A stretch of DNA of 64,000 bases from assembly GCA_013423385.1 (NCBI GenBank), contig BLZA01000057.1, forward strand, positions 125,533-189,532. The letters run 5' to 3'. This DNA comes from Naganishia liquefaciens (lineage: Eukaryota > Basidiomycota > Tremellomycetes > Filobasidiales > Filobasidiaceae). Position 1 is the first letter of the stretch; each line of letters starts with the position of its first letter. Under the pieces are notes generated by a model that ran no database searches, had not been told where the DNA came from, and saw only the letters and a list, made by a program, of their open reading frames with translations. The position numbers and the translations under genes were made by a program. Shown in pieces: positions 31,555 to 44,965 of this stretch.

Positions 31555-33621
31555 CTATGCAGACTTGCGCTTGGTAGCAGTCCAGAACGCGACCTGTGAC
31601 TTGTCAGCGACGGGCCAGTTTTTGCAGCGGAAACTCACGGTGTATTCTGACTTGAGCATGCTTTCCGGGTCTCCTGTATACGTTGTTTTGGTCATGGTCT
31701 CATTCTGTAGATCTTTAGCGGAGTCAAGCCTCATGTCGTCCAACTGGCTCACCTTGAGGTCGAAACCCATTGTGCTGGCCAACTCTTTAATCTCATTCAA
31801 GCTCAGCTCGATTCCGCCTTCGCCTCTTTCTCGATCGGCGATATTTTCAAAATGCCATAGCAATGGCCCGACGTTGATCCACACACCGTCATCCTTCAAG
31901 AGACCCTTGATGATGGCGAGGTAGTTCATGACATTACGCGCAGTATCGATGAAAAAGCACGTAATAACCGCTCCCCACTGTCCTCGCTGTTCAGGCGCGA
32001 CTTGATCTTCGGTCGACCATGAGCCGGCTTCAGTACGCCCGCCGTAGACTTCTTCCCAGTCGCCGGCCACGAAAGAAAAGTCTGCATTTGGCGGCAGGAT
32101 ATCCGCCGGCAAAATGTCGGGAATTTGCACCGATTTGAGGAGATTGGTAGCCGTAGTGAGATGATTGCTGAAACTATGCAAATTGGGAAATAGTGTATGT
32201 GACTTTCTGTGCTGCGTGCTGGAAGGCGTATTAGGGGTATCAGCTCCTTGGCATCCAGTACATCCGACGATCCATTCACGAATTGAGGACCCAGTTCGAT
32301 GCGATCAACATATGTGCGCTGAATTCGTTGCCCTGCGATGCGAAACCTGCAAATCGGTCAGTCGCCGATGCCTTTCGATGTATGCCCGTGTCCAAGACCA
32401 ATGACGAACCTCTTCCAGCGACTTCGAGCGCTAACCGACCGAGTCCCGCACCAGGGATTAATACCTTGACGCTCCGCCTAACTCCCCGTCAGTCAAGCAA
32501 AAACTCCGGGGAAAGGGTGTACATACCGCTCCTCGCCTGAAACATGTGCGTAATGCTGTTCCAAAGCATCGATACACGGCGTGTAACAAGTATCTCGCTC
32601 GTGTTTGCCCTGCCGAGCAACTTATCAAGTCGGGCAATACTACATTCACAGACCGAGACGTACCTCTTCCGACCAATCCCGTACGAACTGGCGAATTGTG
32701 CTTCGTACCTTGTCTTGTAGCCCATGACTCTGGGAGTGATCTTTTTGCGATTGTGATTCTGCGGGGAGACGGCTTCGTGAAAGGATGCTCGTGGAGCAAA
32801 GATGAGCTCTTACGATTCTGAGAGCGTGTGGGACCATAGGTATGATCATGCGTGTGTGAATGCGAATGTGCGTGGTCATGGGAATGCTGTGATGTCGCAC
32901 GTTAGCATTGGCTATTTCACCTGGTGGCGACAACAGATGATTGGAATTGGGAAAGCTTCTCTGCGCGGGCCGTTGAATCTTCAGGTGTTCAGTCGAGCTC
33001 ATTACAGGCAGTCTTTCGAGAATTCCGGAGCCTGATGGGCAGTAGTATTCCCTTTGGTGGCTCGTGAATGTCGGACCAACCATTACCCAAGGCTGCTGAC
33101 AGAACGCGATGGCCTTCCAGAGCGATCCTCCAGATTCCTGACATCCCACATCATCACTGTCCTCCGCGATCGTACTTGATCTCCACATTCATCGCGCGAG
33201 CTGCCTAATTAAGACTCACCTCTGGATCCAAGATAACAGCCTCTCCCGGCACGGCCTCTCCCATAAACGGCTCAACTCCGCTTTTGTATACCTCTTCCAG
33301 GAACTCCCCATTCCTTGTTCTCCATTAGCCAATCGCAAGGACTCCGGCTGCCTACAGGGGCTTACCTCCGAATGCCCTCGTCGACTGCATCGAGCTTATC
33401 TCTGTATCCAAGTTCGACAAGTACCGCTCTTTGTGCCTTTGGGAGTGTGAGAAAGTTCATCCGACGGGCATGGTTTGCTGCGAGCTGGTGGATACGGAAT
33501 TGAGACATTCAGTCACATATTGCAGAGCAAAGCTACGTACATGGTATTGCGCATAATCATCATATGACTTGAGAGTATTTGCAAAGTACTCTTGCTCCTT
33601 CTCCTCAGACGTAAGCGGCAT
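31555..33621 (-). CDS. Carnosine N-methyltransferase family (N2227) protein
   Basis: SAM-dependent methyltransferase; animal CARNMT1 makes anserine from carnosine and methylates histidine in proteins, while the fungal substrate is not certain. Start MPLTSEEKEQEYFANTLKSY (33621), then AANHARRMNFLTLPKAQRAV, NGEFLEEVYKSGVEPF, DKVRSTIRQFVRDWSEE (family signature) and the SAM site KVLIPGAGLGRLALEVAG-RGF. Next are QGNEFSAHMLIASNWVLNS, FSFVAGDWEEVYGG, WGAVITCFFIDTARNVMNYL and WINVGPLLWHFEN, and finally YTVSFRCKNWPVADKSQVAF, ending at 31555. More than six exons. Motif order and spacing follow the N2227 domain throughout. Confidence 0.92.
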
Positions 33622-33903
33622 CTTGCTTGAGCAAGGGTAACTTGCCAGCGACGAGCGGTGCAATAGTTGGCAAGGAATAGAAGACGCTCATCAGCTTCTG
33701 TCCTCCTTGTTTACTTTGTTGACTTCCGAAAAAAGGGGCTCTTATCGCCTCCTAAATTGCCCTTATTCCTCAATTTTCCCCTCTACAAGCCTGGAAACAC
33801 GGTCTTTCCGCCAACTGGAAGCGCACCCCTCCTCTGTTCAATTCTACTAATTGACGCCGTCTTATACGTAGTCCGTCGTCATCTGCTCACCATCGTCACC
33901 ACC

Positions 33904-36900
33904 ATGGCCGTGTACGACGGTCGACCTATACTACCGCCACCACCAGCAGCGGGCATGGGCATGGCTGAAGACGTCATGATGAACTTTACACCGGTTCCGC
34001 CGACGACGGACCCGACCCGCACAGCCGTTCTTCAGCCGCGACTCATTGCGTCGGCAGGACGGCCTTCTCTCACTGATGCTGCTGCAAGAGAGGAACGCAA
34101 GGCGATGATGAGTAGGAGTGCAAGGGATCATAGTGTGGAAGATGTCAAGCCGGGGAAACACGCTGGAAAGCGGCCGAGCGATGGATCAACGGAGGATGAC
34201 GAGGACGGAATGGTGGTTTCCCGTGTGGTCTACCCTCCGCCCGAGACGGTTCAAGGGTTAGTATGTGTCTCCTTTCTCGCGAAAGTCGCTGAACATATTA
34301 TCCATCGGGTCTTATAGCGCTGCTCTCATGATCCATGGCATCAAACGCAAGGGCGCAAAATCTCGCGTCGAAACCCAAATCAAAATGCGCATCTCTGTCG
34401 TCCAGTCACCATCCCACAGCCCAGACGCCTCGCCAGCCCGAATCGGCACCTTCCGTGCCATCCGGCTTCAACCAGGTCTCGGTGTTAAACGTCGCGCAAA
34501 GAAGGCCGCAGAAATCGATCAAACCCTCGGCACGCTTGATCCCCGTCTCGTTCTTCGTCTCGAGACACAAGTTTGGTGTACAGACAGTCCCGACCGACGG
34601 GCGTTTGCGTGCGTCAAGTGTGTCATGCGGGAACGAAAGCGTGCGATGAGTAAGAGTGCCGCGGGACGCAAGGCTGGGCGACCGGGAACGGGGGAAGAGT
34701 CCGAGGATGGGTCGACAAGACAGGGTAGTGAGGCGGATGTGGGGATGCAGCCTTTTCAGCAGGCTGTGGATGCGGACGGTCTCACACAGGAGGATCGCGA
34801 AAAGATCGTGTTGTTCAATTGTGGAAACCTCGTTGAACTCGTTGAAGGGGAGTGCGAATTGCCTATGAGAGTTACCTGCTATTGCCGACATCATAAGGAA
34901 AAGACGGGGTTCAGGTGAGTCACAGTGTCAACGGCTCAACACAGGGCACTGAAACTTTGGAAGAATCGTTATGAACCTGTTCGACGTACATGGACGGATT
35001 GTTGCCAAGGGACAAACGCCGACGATTATGATCACCGATGATCACAAGACTTCGGGGGGAAAGGCAAATGGCACGACAACAGAACATAGCGCATCTTCTA
35101 TCGCTCGGAAGAAAGTCAGAGAACCTTCTGCGTCGACAGAGGACGAACGTCGTCGTGCGGGAAAGAAACCATACGATCGCAAACCGTCGTCGATCGGGGA
35201 GCGATCAACAGGCATCGCTTCACCTCGCAGTTCGTACCCGCATGGCCTTTCTATGACGCCACTCCAGGGCTCGATTCCTGGTTCGCCAGCGCCCGAGCGC
35301 AGTTACTTTTCCCTACCGATTCCGGGCGTTCAACCAGGCTCGGGCGCAGTGTCGCCGAGTCTTCTCATGGCCAATGGCCACGCACAAGAACCCGACCGAT
35401 CATTACCTAACAGTCCGCTCGGAATTTCCGACGCTCTTCCTGCAATCTCTCAACGTCTTTCAGATTGGGCCGCCGAAAGCAGTTGGCAAACCCAAATACA
35501 GTATCCGCCCTTCCCGGCACAACCAACGGGTCTTGCACTCGACGTGCCGCATGCTGTCGAGCAGCGATCGACTGCAGAGGACGATGCGTGGGCGTATGCA
35601 TCGAGCGAGGGTGGCGCGTCGCAGCATCCCGGATCGAGTTCGTTCAGTCAGGACGCATTTGCGTTTGCGAGCCCACGGTCGTCGATGCATGGGCAGGAGC
35701 TGGGAGGTTATGGATATCATTCTGGAACGTCAGGCACGGGTGCAAGTGATATTTCGGTGAACAATCTACAGGTGGGTAAGCTGGCAAAATTCGAGAATCA
35801 GACTGACGTCAAGCAGGCACTACGGTTCGAGCCAGAGCCGGATTTCGAATCCATGCTCAATCTGTCGCCGCCAGAATCACCGGTCGACTTGCCGATGGAC
35901 GGACCAAGCCCGATATCTAATGCTTCGAATGCGGACTCCTATCAGAATCTCGGCTGGTCACCGCAACCTCCAGCTCCTGTTTCTGAAGTTTCGCAGAACT
36001 CATCCCGCCCGAAAATCACACGGCTTGTACCGATGGAAGGCCCCACGCACGGCGGGATCGAGGTTACCGTGCTCGGTGAGAACTTCTATCCGGGCATGGT
36101 GTGTGCTTTTGGATCCTTCCATGCATTGACGGTTCAAACGTACGGTCCGACAACAATCGTTTGCGTGCTTCCGCCGAGTCCCAATCCCGGACAAGTGCCG
36201 GTACATGTGGTGGAGGCAAATGGCGGACCCTCTATACAGCCACCGATCTACTTCACGTATCAAGATGCGACAGATCGAAAATTGTGAGTATTCGATATTT
36301 CAAAGGTTGCGCGGTACTTACTCTGCACAGAATGGAAATGGCATTGACAGCTGTGGGCTTGCGCGTCACTGGAAAAGTCGTTGGGGCGGTAGAGATCGCT
36401 CGACGAATCATGTCTGCGCCGGGAGCAGGGCAAGAGGAGCAACCGTATCGCGCCGACTCTGTCAAGGAGCAAGAACTCGCCGACGAACTCGCCAAGACAG
36501 TGCGCACCGCGCAGGATACGCAATCGGCCATTCTGAAATTTCTGGCGGCGTTCGTCGCGCCGTCACGACGGAAACATAGCCAAACGGCTTTAAACCACGT
36601 CAACAGCGAAGGTCAGACCCTGCTCCATCTCGCGTCTTTGCTCGGATACGATCGTCTTGTCAAGTTGCTGCTGCGCGCCAATGCAACGATAGATATTCAC
36701 GACCGAAACGGATACAGTGCCTTGGCGTTCGCGGCCATTGGCGGCAATGCAGTCTGCGTCAAGCTTCTGCTTGATGCCGGCGCAAAAGTGGGCGCGTTCA
36801 CTTTTACAAATCACACGGCCCTCTCGCTCGCGCAAAAGGCCGGACATACGGGTCTCGTGCAAATGTTATCGGAGGACAAACCGCGAAAACCGCGTCGCCC

Positions 36901-37729
36901 GTCCGTGCACTCACGCTCATCCGTCGATGCGGATAATCCCAGTTCGACCGATGATGTCGAGTCGCCCGCTGCCGTGGAGGATGCTTTATCTCCAACCCGC
37001 CTTACGACTGTCGAAGACATCCTCGCGATCAAAAAATCGGCAAAGTCTGACGGCACGATTACGCCGCGACCGGTGCGGGCTTCCCTTTCGGACGATCCGC
37101 CTCCATATGCTGCTGTCGATGGCGCAAGCTGGCTCCAGCGAACGCTCTCACATATTCCAGGCGCTCCAATGATGCCTCCCACGCCGCAACTCAAGGATTT
37201 CATTCCGCCCGTCCTGTGGGATAAACTTCCTTCGGCACAACTATTGATCCCTCATCTGCCTAACTTACCGTCACCAACATATTTCCGACCAGGAGAAATT
37301 ATGGAGCAACAGTGGACATCTCAAGCATGGCTCGCTGTACCTATACAAACATGGATGAATGCCTTGCCGATGGTGGGACAAGGCGACACGAACGTTCCCG
37401 CCTCCGAGCCGCCTGTTCGACGGCACAGGACGCCAACGAGGGAGCGAGAGGCTGGTCTTAAGCGCCGTGCGGTAACGAAGAGACGCAAAGACACGCGACC
37501 AGTGGAAGGAATAGAGAGTCAAATGCAACGGGACAAGAAACGTGAGCCTCGACTGATTTCATCTGGTTGGAAATGCCTCTGACGTTCCCCCTTCGCAGCG
37601 GATCGCATGCTCTTCCTTTTCTGGCTGCCGGTGCTTGCGATGGCCTTTTGCTATACTATCATCACGGCCGTTCCGTACGCAGTGGGGCGTGCGCTATTAA
37701 TGCCTGTCATGCGTGCGTTAGGTCTATAG
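33904..37729 (+). CDS. MGA2: MGA2/SPT23-like membrane-tethered transcription regulator
   Basis: ER/nuclear-envelope-anchored activator that in yeast is released by the proteasome and drives OLE1 desaturase and hypoxic genes. Start MAVYDGRPILPPPPAAGMGM at 33904. A conserved N-terminal module (MIHGIKRKGAKSRVETQIKM ... WCTDSPDRRAFACVKCVMRE ... FNCGNLVELVEGECELPMRV) precedes a Ser/Pro-rich linker. An IPT/TIG domain (ITRLVPMEGPTHGGIEVTVL through CVLPPSPNPGQVPVHV) and two or three ankyrin repeats (LNHVNSEGQTLLHLASLLGY; RNGYSALAFAAIGGNAVCVK; NHTALSLAQKAGHTGLVQML) follow. Last is a C-terminal membrane anchor (MLFLFWLPVLAMAFCYTIIT) on the final exon, stop 37727-37729. Introns: one after codon ~118, one at ~34916, one at ~36284, one before the anchor. 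Domain order is diagnostic. Confidence 0.95.
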
Positions 37730-38089
37730 GTTTTTGTATAGTCTTGAGTTGTACACGAGGGGTCTGAGCATCAATCGATTCACGGACTAATGTTGGATGA
37801 CGAGGTGTTTTGCCTGGGCGCACCATCAACCTCGTTTCGGCTGGTCTAAATGCGTTCGTTGATGCTGTGTCTACTCGTCGACTTGAATCGTTGATCCACC
37901 TACATCACCTCGCCTAGTCCTGTTTGGCAATACATGTGAGCTGACAGCCAAGGGCCAGAGTGTTCCGCTGACGGAATCCCAGATCATAACGCCCACCCGA
38001 CGGAACGTCCCACCGAGTCCGCACAGATCACCACATCACTACACGGGCATTCTCGTGCACGCCGAACGAATCCATCCTGGTTCCAGGAG
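37730..38089. other. Intergenic between MGA2 and RhoGAP genes
   Basis: 360 bp between tandem genes; no element recognised. Confidence 0.5.
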
Positions 38090-41000
38090 ATGCAGAAGGA
38101 TGCAGAAGATGCGCCAGAACGACAAGTACCCCATCAAGATATGACATCGACAACACCCGGGATGAGTGCCGAGAACGATATCCCTAGGACGATCTCTATG
38201 GATCTTTCGGGAATGCACGACTCGCGCCGGCGTAATGGATGGCGGAAGAGCAAGGAAGATGTGGAAGGGATGAACGGAAATCCCTATAAGGCAGAGGATG
38301 TGCAGCTAGGGCCGGTGATCAACGTACATGACGTTAGTCTGGCTATGCAGACGAAAGAAGAGATGCAAGAAAGTACGACATCGACATCAGCCCAACTAGA
38401 TACCATGGCGGATCCCGTAGAAATGATCTCGCCGACACCGATCAGGATGACCCAATCCTCCATTCTCGGTCAACAGCCGTCATCTCGGGAATCAATAGTT
38501 GACCAGCCCCAAGTCCGGGACAAACCGAGGTCGAGCTCGACATCCACAACAAGCAGCATCATCCTTGTCTCGTCAAGTCCGAATCCTGGTGCTTCAAACC
38601 TTCAGCCTTCCGGGATCAACGGTCACTCTCTCGGCGTGCCTTCCAGATCTCCACGACCGCAACCCATCGGCACTGTCCCGCTGTCGGATCCTTTCGAACG
38701 CACAGCGTCGCCCAACCCTTCCATCCGGTCGCATTCATCGCAGGCGATCGGACCTTCCTCTCGGCGCAGCAGTTTCTCGTTCTCCCTCAGCATGGGAAGT
38801 GGGAGGGAAAAGACTCCAAGTCCCGGGCCAGAGATACCGGACTCGAGCGAGGGACGAAGTCACAGCAGAAAAGCATCTATCTCGAGGTCCATTGCGGGTG
38901 CGTTGATTCCGGGCTGGAATAATGCCAAAAATGACGGCAAAATCAAGCGAGGCAAGTCGCCTGGACCAGGTGGAAGAAAGTCAATGGACTGGGGCTCGAC
39001 CGATGCTTCTTCTGGAAATCGCGGAATGACTCCCTCGGCATCGTCAGCGACTATCACGCCCGAAACCCGAAGTTCAGCTACTGCTCCACCTCCTGTCGCC
39101 GCAAAACCCGGCTGGCTAAGACGCACGGCGTCGGGGAATAAGATGCTGGCGGGCTTGGGTCTAAGTTCCTCTGCCGGATCAAGCTACTCACTTGCGGCGA
39201 GCTCGCATCGGGATCTTGCCGAGGTTTCCGAAACGCAGGATGAAACGCCACAGACGACGAGCATGGGTCCGCCCAGTCTTCCTGAACGCAAACAGAGAAC
39301 AAAGGAGAATCGTGCGCCCGCTTTGCCGCCACGCAAAGGTCACGCGAGTCAAGGATCGACAAGTCGTCTTAGCATTGCGTCTGCCCTTGACTTTCGACGA
39401 CCAAAGAGCCCAGGACGAATGCCTTCGACAGGATCGACCTCTTCTTCTGTGCCCGAACCGAGAGTCCATCTTCCCGTAAGCCCCGATCCGGCATTCTCAA
39501 AAAGCTACGACGAGTCGACGGCGGTACCCGAGATAGCTTCAACGCAAGGATTGCTGCCGCCACCGCCGCAACGAGTAGGTCAGTCAATGGACATTCCGCG
39601 CAAAATCTCGCCCGTCACGCGCCATCAACCGGGGTCCTCGGCGCTAGGTTCCCTATCGACTGTGAACGTGCTACAGGGCCGCGGGACTCAACGGTCGAAA
39701 TCGCCAGATAACATCGCCTTCCCAGCCAGTGGCACATCTTCTTTCCTCCAGGCAGCACCTGGGGCGATTGGATCCGCCGTCTCTACGGGCTGGGCTGCCC
39801 TCCGTTCGACCAGGTCGAGCATGGCCTTTCCGCATTCCTCCTCGGGCACGTTTCCACGCTCGGGATCCACGGCAGACTCGAGTTGGATTCGTGTGGATGC
39901 GAACGGGAATGATGCGCCTTCTCGGACAGGTTTGGGATACGAGGGACCGAAGTTGTCGCCTGAGACTATTAGGCGTCCTGCGGGACGAGAAGGAGGTCTG
40001 GCGTTCGGGAGGCAATTAGAACAGGCTGCAGACCTATGTCCTGTGGCAGATTCACATCTGGAATCAGGCATGAACGGTAGACGGAAGCGGCGCAAGGGGT
40101 GTCTTCCTGCTGTGGCCATTCGATGTGTTGATCACCGTGAGTTGGGCGCGACACACCTGGGCATCTACTGACGCTGCGGTAGTCTCCATATGGGCTCCAC
40201 AAGAGGAAGGCATTTTTCGAATATCTGGTCGTACGACACACATCACTCAGCTCAGGAAACAGTTCGACGCTGGTATGTGCTGTATAGCTCAGAACTCTTT
40301 GAAGCTGACTCGTACAGGCGCCGACATCGTTCTTGAGCTTTGTGATCCAGGAGATGTCGATCCCCATGCAGTCGCGAGCCTTTACCGGTCGTATCTTCGA
40401 GAGCGTACGTGCAGTTTTCTCCTTAGGCGGAAGTCGGCTCAGCTCCCATGTCAACAGTCCCCTCGTCTATTCTGACAGAAGACGTCATGCCGAACTTCAA
40501 CCGCCTCATTGACGGTCACAGGCTTGGCCAGAGTCCAAGCAGTCACAACAAGAGGATAGATCTGTTACAAGCTCAACGGCGTGATGAGCAAACCACGTAT
40601 GACGACGATCTCATGGAGGGGATGTGCACCATACTGGAGTCGCTCTCGGACTCGAGCTGGTGGCTGCTGAATGATCTTTGTGAGTGACACTCCGAAGGTG
40701 CTCTCGAGAACCTTACTGATGCCTTGCAGCGCGCATCCTCGCTCTCACGAGTCAACATAGTCAAGTCAACAAGATGACAATCCAGAATCTTCTTACAGTA
40801 TTCTCACCATCCCTCAAAATCTCCATGACATTCCTCAAATTGCTCGTTGAGCATCACGACAGAATATTCCAAGACAAAGGCCCGACGATGGCCGATCGAC
40901 AAGGCATAGACGAACCACTCAGCTTACTGCCCGACTTGGTGATCACGAGCGACACTGACGCGCATCTATCAAGCAAAACTGACTCCCCGGAGGTTCCCGC

Positions 41001-41142
41001 TGCCCAAGAGGAGCGCGAGCCGTCTCCTGCGCTCAGCGAAAGGGCAAGATTCTCTACGCCCATTGCTGACAAATTTGCCCGCACCGGTCCGGTTATCATA
41101 TCCTTCAGAGAACCGCCGCCGGAGCAGCGACAGAATGAGTAG
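38090..41142 (+). CDS. RhoGAP-domain protein with long disordered N-terminus
   Basis: GTPase-activating protein for a Rho/Cdc42-type GTPase, so probably cell polarity or wall signalling. The first exon holds about 680 residues of Ser/Pro-rich disorder with many proline-directed sites (SPGPGGRKSMDWG, RRPKSPGRMPS) and two Lys-rich PPRK/PERK patches (SLPERKQRTKE, ALPPRKGHA) that may be SH3 ligands. The RhoGAP domain starts at LAFGRQLEQAADLCP, contains the arginine finger EEGIFRISGRTTH, continues LRKQFDAGADIVLEL and SLYRSYLRELPSSILTEDVM, and then TIQNLLTVFSPSLKIS. The C-terminus ends EPPPEQRQNE at 41142. Introns fall only in the GAP part (near 40137, 40273, 40406 and 40682). No BAR, LIM or PH domain seen. 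An in-frame ATG at 38141 could also serve as start. Confidence 0.9.
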
Positions 41143-41704
41143 ATGTATTATCATAGAAGATTGTATTTGGGCATTATCTGCATGGGCACAATTGAAGGGA
41201 TTCTCCTTGATCCTGGATGGCTTGCTGGAGATCAGACAGTGCGAGCGTACTCCAATTTTCGTGTTTCAGAGGATCGCTCAGGATGACTCACTAAATGATA
41301 CCGGGAATCTTGCGAGAATTAACGATGGCTCCGTTGCAAGCAATGGGTCAATTCGCGCAAGCAGATGGGCGCGCTTCGAGTTGGAGGGAGCAGCCCTTGG
41401 CGTTCTCCGGATGAACTTCCGCAAAGCCAGAATGTTTTGTGTTGCGAGAAACGAAATGAGTCGATCTGCCGAGATATCGCCACACTCTGTGTGAAGTAAA
41501 ATTAGCAGTCATGTGCCCGTAAATGAGAAAGCAAAGTGCTTCTGCATTTAAGGCTCGGAAAGCGGACGCACAAGTCATCGCATCCCTCAGGCATTCTTGC
41601 AATCAGGACGAAGTGTAGAAAGAGAGAGTGACATTATGATAACTGGCGTCCCGTAAACAGTCTATGGCTTAAATATACAAGATGGAGCGTTGGGCCCGCA
41701 AGTT
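41143..41704. other. Convergent intergenic region, nothing recognised
   Basis: 560 bp between the ends of the RhoGAP and PHO84 genes. Short frames here lack any protein signature. Confidence 0.5.
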
Positions 41705-43530
41705 TTAAGCGCGCGAAGTCTCCTTGTCGGTTGGTCGCTCCTGGATGAAGTTCTCTTGGTCTTCGCCGCTCAGATCCTCCAAGCTCAAACCACGCGTTTC
41801 GGGAATGAGAAGCGTCGAGAGGATACCGGTAGCCATAAACAAGGCAAAGATCTCGAGGATATGCGGCAAAAAGGCTTTGGAACCAGTCTTGCCACCAATG
41901 TCGATCATCTTGGCGAAACCGACCTGGGCGACGATGGCTCCGAGCTTTCCGGAAGCGGCAGAGATACCGTGGAAGGTGGATCGGTAACGAGTAGGAGCGA
42001 TTTCACCGGGAATGACCTGGAGAAGGAGAGGAACGGTCAGTCATGTATGCGACCGAGTTGCAAAAAACTTACGAAAGTGGTCGTGTTGGGGCCAAAGTTC
42101 TGGAAGAAGTTGGCGAGGCAGTAAAGCGCAACGAATCCGGCCCTTCCGCTGCTACTGCTGGTCAACTTGTGGTAGCCGAAGCCAAGTCCGCAGAAGATAC
42201 CGGTCAGGATGATGAAGCCCATGAGTTGAATCGGCTTTCGTCCGACGCGGTCAATAAACAAAAAGGTGGCCCAGTAGCCAGGAATCAAACCGGCGGCAGC
42301 GAGGATCATGTTACCAACGGCGACGTTGTGCAAGTTGGTGTAGACCTTTTCTGCGGCGGTACCCTTGGTAGCACTGCCGAAACCGATCTGTGTGAGGACG
42401 ATGGAGGAGTTGAGACCGAGACCGTAGAAAGCGACGTCGAGAGCGAACCAGGACCAAGCGCAACCCAACAAGATCTTGCCGTTCTTCCACTGTCCGTAGT
42501 GTCGGAAAAAGTCCCGCTTGGAAGCCTTGGGCGCTTCGACTCGCTGGACAGGCGCATCGGGGTCGACGACAAAGGTACCGGTGGTAAGGTAGGTGTCGAC
42601 ATCCTGCGAAGCCTGCTTGACGTTTCGCTCGATGTCCATAGTGTATCGAGGAGTCTCAGGAATCGTCAATCGGAAGTAGAGAGCGAGGGCACCGGGAACA
42701 CAACCGAAACCAATCAAGATTCGCCAGCAGTAGTCGACGTGCTTGTAGCTGAGGTCGTCGTGCTGGATCTGATGCTTGAAACCGACAACAGTGATAATAG
42801 CGACGATGGCGGCGGCGAGGTTACCCCAACCTTGCGAGGCAAAGACGGCGGTCATCATTCGACCTCGGATTCGCTTCGAGGCGAATTCAGAGGTGATGAC
42901 GGCGGACAATGGGTAGTCACCGCCGATACCTTGCGGGATGTCAGCTCTAGGTCCTTGGATTGCGTGCGACCGACTTACCCAAACCCATAATAAATCGCCA
43001 CATGATGATAACACCGTAAATGTTGGCCGCAGGGCCTCGTCCAGCAACGGCCTGACCGAGCGTACCGATGATGATAATGATCAACTCAAGACCGTACATT
43101 CGCTTTCGACCAACGACATCGGCGAGATAACCGAACAGCAATTGACCGCAGAAAGTACCGATGGAGTGGGCGACCTTGATACCAAGATCTTGGTTGTTGG
43201 AGTTTTTGCCATTGTGACCGTAGACATAGCCGATCATGGTGGCTGCTATCGAGATGGCGAAGATGTCATACTGCGAGCTATTAGACAAGATTAACCGGGA
43301 TGCAAGATACTACTCACAGCATCCGTGAAGAATCCAACACCGGCAACCGCACATGCCTTCACGTGGAATCGATTGAAGGAAGCATTGTCGATCTCTTCTA
43401 GCGCTGCCCGTCTTCGCTCGCTCAGCGAATTGTAACCATCCTGGTTCGACGACGGTCCACTCTTGCTCAGGGCAGGAGTAGTGTCGTACGCGGCCTGAGG
43501 ATCTTTTTCGTAGCTGTACTGGTCGGACAT
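41705..43530 (-). CDS. PHO84: High-affinity phosphate:H+ symporter (MFS, PHO84 type)
   Basis: Plasma-membrane phosphate importer with 12 helices. Start MSDQYSYEKDPQAAYDTTPA (43530); conserved FHVKACAVAGVGFFTDAYDI-FAIS crosses the first intron. FGYLADVVGRKRMYG is the MFS A-motif and GIGGDYPLSAVITSEFASKR is the PHO84 signature. A long central cytoplasmic loop (FRHYGQWKNGKILLGCAWSW) is followed by FLFIDRVGRKPIQLMGF, FFQNFGPNTTTFVIPGEIAP and the C-terminal STLLIPETRGLSLEDLSGED. Four exons. Length about 540 aa, normal for the family. Two CACGTT elements (43761-43766 plus strand; 43849-43854 minus strand) 230-320 bp upstream fit Pho4 sites, suggesting induction at low phosphate. Confidence 0.95.
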
Positions 43531-44965
43531 CTTGAGAAGCAGCTGGAGGAGGAAGCGTGGGAGGAGAGGTGGGTGAAGAGGCTGTGAGAAGATGGGTAGT
43601 TCCTGCTTGGTATGCTTGGAATGCTCTTGGTATCCTTGGCATGTTTGATGGTTATATAGAGTATGGTCACAAGGACGCGCATAAGGTCTCTTCGCCGCCA
43701 ACTTTTTTGGAGATAGAAGCCGGCGATAGGATTGAAACGTTGCTTCAGTGTCGAATTGAACACGTTCGTGAACACTTGTGTCGTGTCAACTCGAGCTCAG
43801 CCGCCTCTTGTCTCTGAAGGTCACTGTCATTCCGGCTTCAGGATCAGAAACGTGCGCGGGGCATCTACTTAGACCCCGCAAAGCTTTTTGAAGTTCGGTG
43901 CGGGTGCTTCTACCGTTGATTGGCTGCTACTGGTTAATCACTTGCTTCACCCCTCGATGGGCGGGATATTTCAAGCCCCGCAGAGTTATTTTGGGATCGC
44001 CAGCTGGATCGGGTGGCCGTTGGTTGGGCCAGCAGCCATTCGGCCAGTCAGCCCAAGTGCTTCCGAGACACGATCTTCCTCGAAAGACCTGACTTGGCAA
44101 ATTCTTTGGAGAAGAGCTCTTGTAGTTCTCTCTCCGGTTTCGAGTGACTGGCTCAGCAGAGCACCTGAGTAGAGCGACATGAAATGCTCCAAGTGGCGAT
44201 GATACGTCACTTACCCTCAATAAGCCAGGAGCGGAGTATTGCAGGCACAACTCGCCATACTGAGGCTCCTGCCGTGCGGTGAAACTCAAGCGCCAAAATG
44301 CCTACCCTAGTCAACTAGCCAGAGAGACAGCTTTCGGGCCACAGCGAGTTGTCGAATTCAACTTTCAGAATCATAGCTTGACAGTGTTATATCCTTGAGA
44401 CTTCTGAAATCGGAGCGATACTCCGCTGTCCTCGACGTTTGTTTGCGCATCCCGTGAGCGGAAAGCCGAACATGGCCGACCGAGCACATGCGCTCGCGCT
44501 CGCCCCATAGTTTTTCGCTAGACATGGCGGTTCTGAAATATATTGTGAGTTCTTGCGACGGGTTGTCTCTTTATGTGCAGCGCCTTTGAACAGGGCAGCT
44601 CGCAAACGAACTTCGATTGTCAGTTACGCAGGCCATCAGTGCCTTCCGTGGCCTTTGCCAAACCAAATTCGCGTAAGCTCCGTCACAACGTACTTTTCAC
44701 GGACGGAGGGACGTTCTCAGGCAGACATGGCACGTCGTGTGCCAGGTTTGTCGCCTCAGCTCAACTACCAACTCGGTCTCCATCAGCATCTTAACCAGCC
44801 CCTAGGCAGCCCAGCTGGCTCTGCAACTGCAAGGCAACCCTGGCCCGCAGACGTATGATCGATTGCCTTTGTACATTAATATAATGCCAACCTATATGAT
44901 ACATGGGACCCTTGGAAATGCAACCTTTTGCATGGATGACAACAGACAGACAATGCATTTTACAC
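43531..44965. other. PHO84 promoter and 3' region of the sugar transporter
   Basis: 1.4 kb without a recognised gene. It carries a minus-strand TATATAA at 43652-43658 (122 bp before the PHO84 start) and the two CACGTT boxes. Confidence 0.5.
43761..43854. promoter_or_regulatory. Two CACGTT boxes upstream of PHO84, possible Pho4 sites
   Basis: CACGTT reads on the plus strand at 43761-43766 and on the minus strand at 43849-43854. CACGTT/CACGTG is the known Pho4 bHLH target in yeasts; its use here is inferred from position. Confidence 0.35.

Noticed and set aside
42043-42990. 315-codon plus-strand open frame
   Set aside because: It is exactly antisense to the PHO84 exon, is full of Asp/Glu/Val from reversed codons, and has no splice context of its own.
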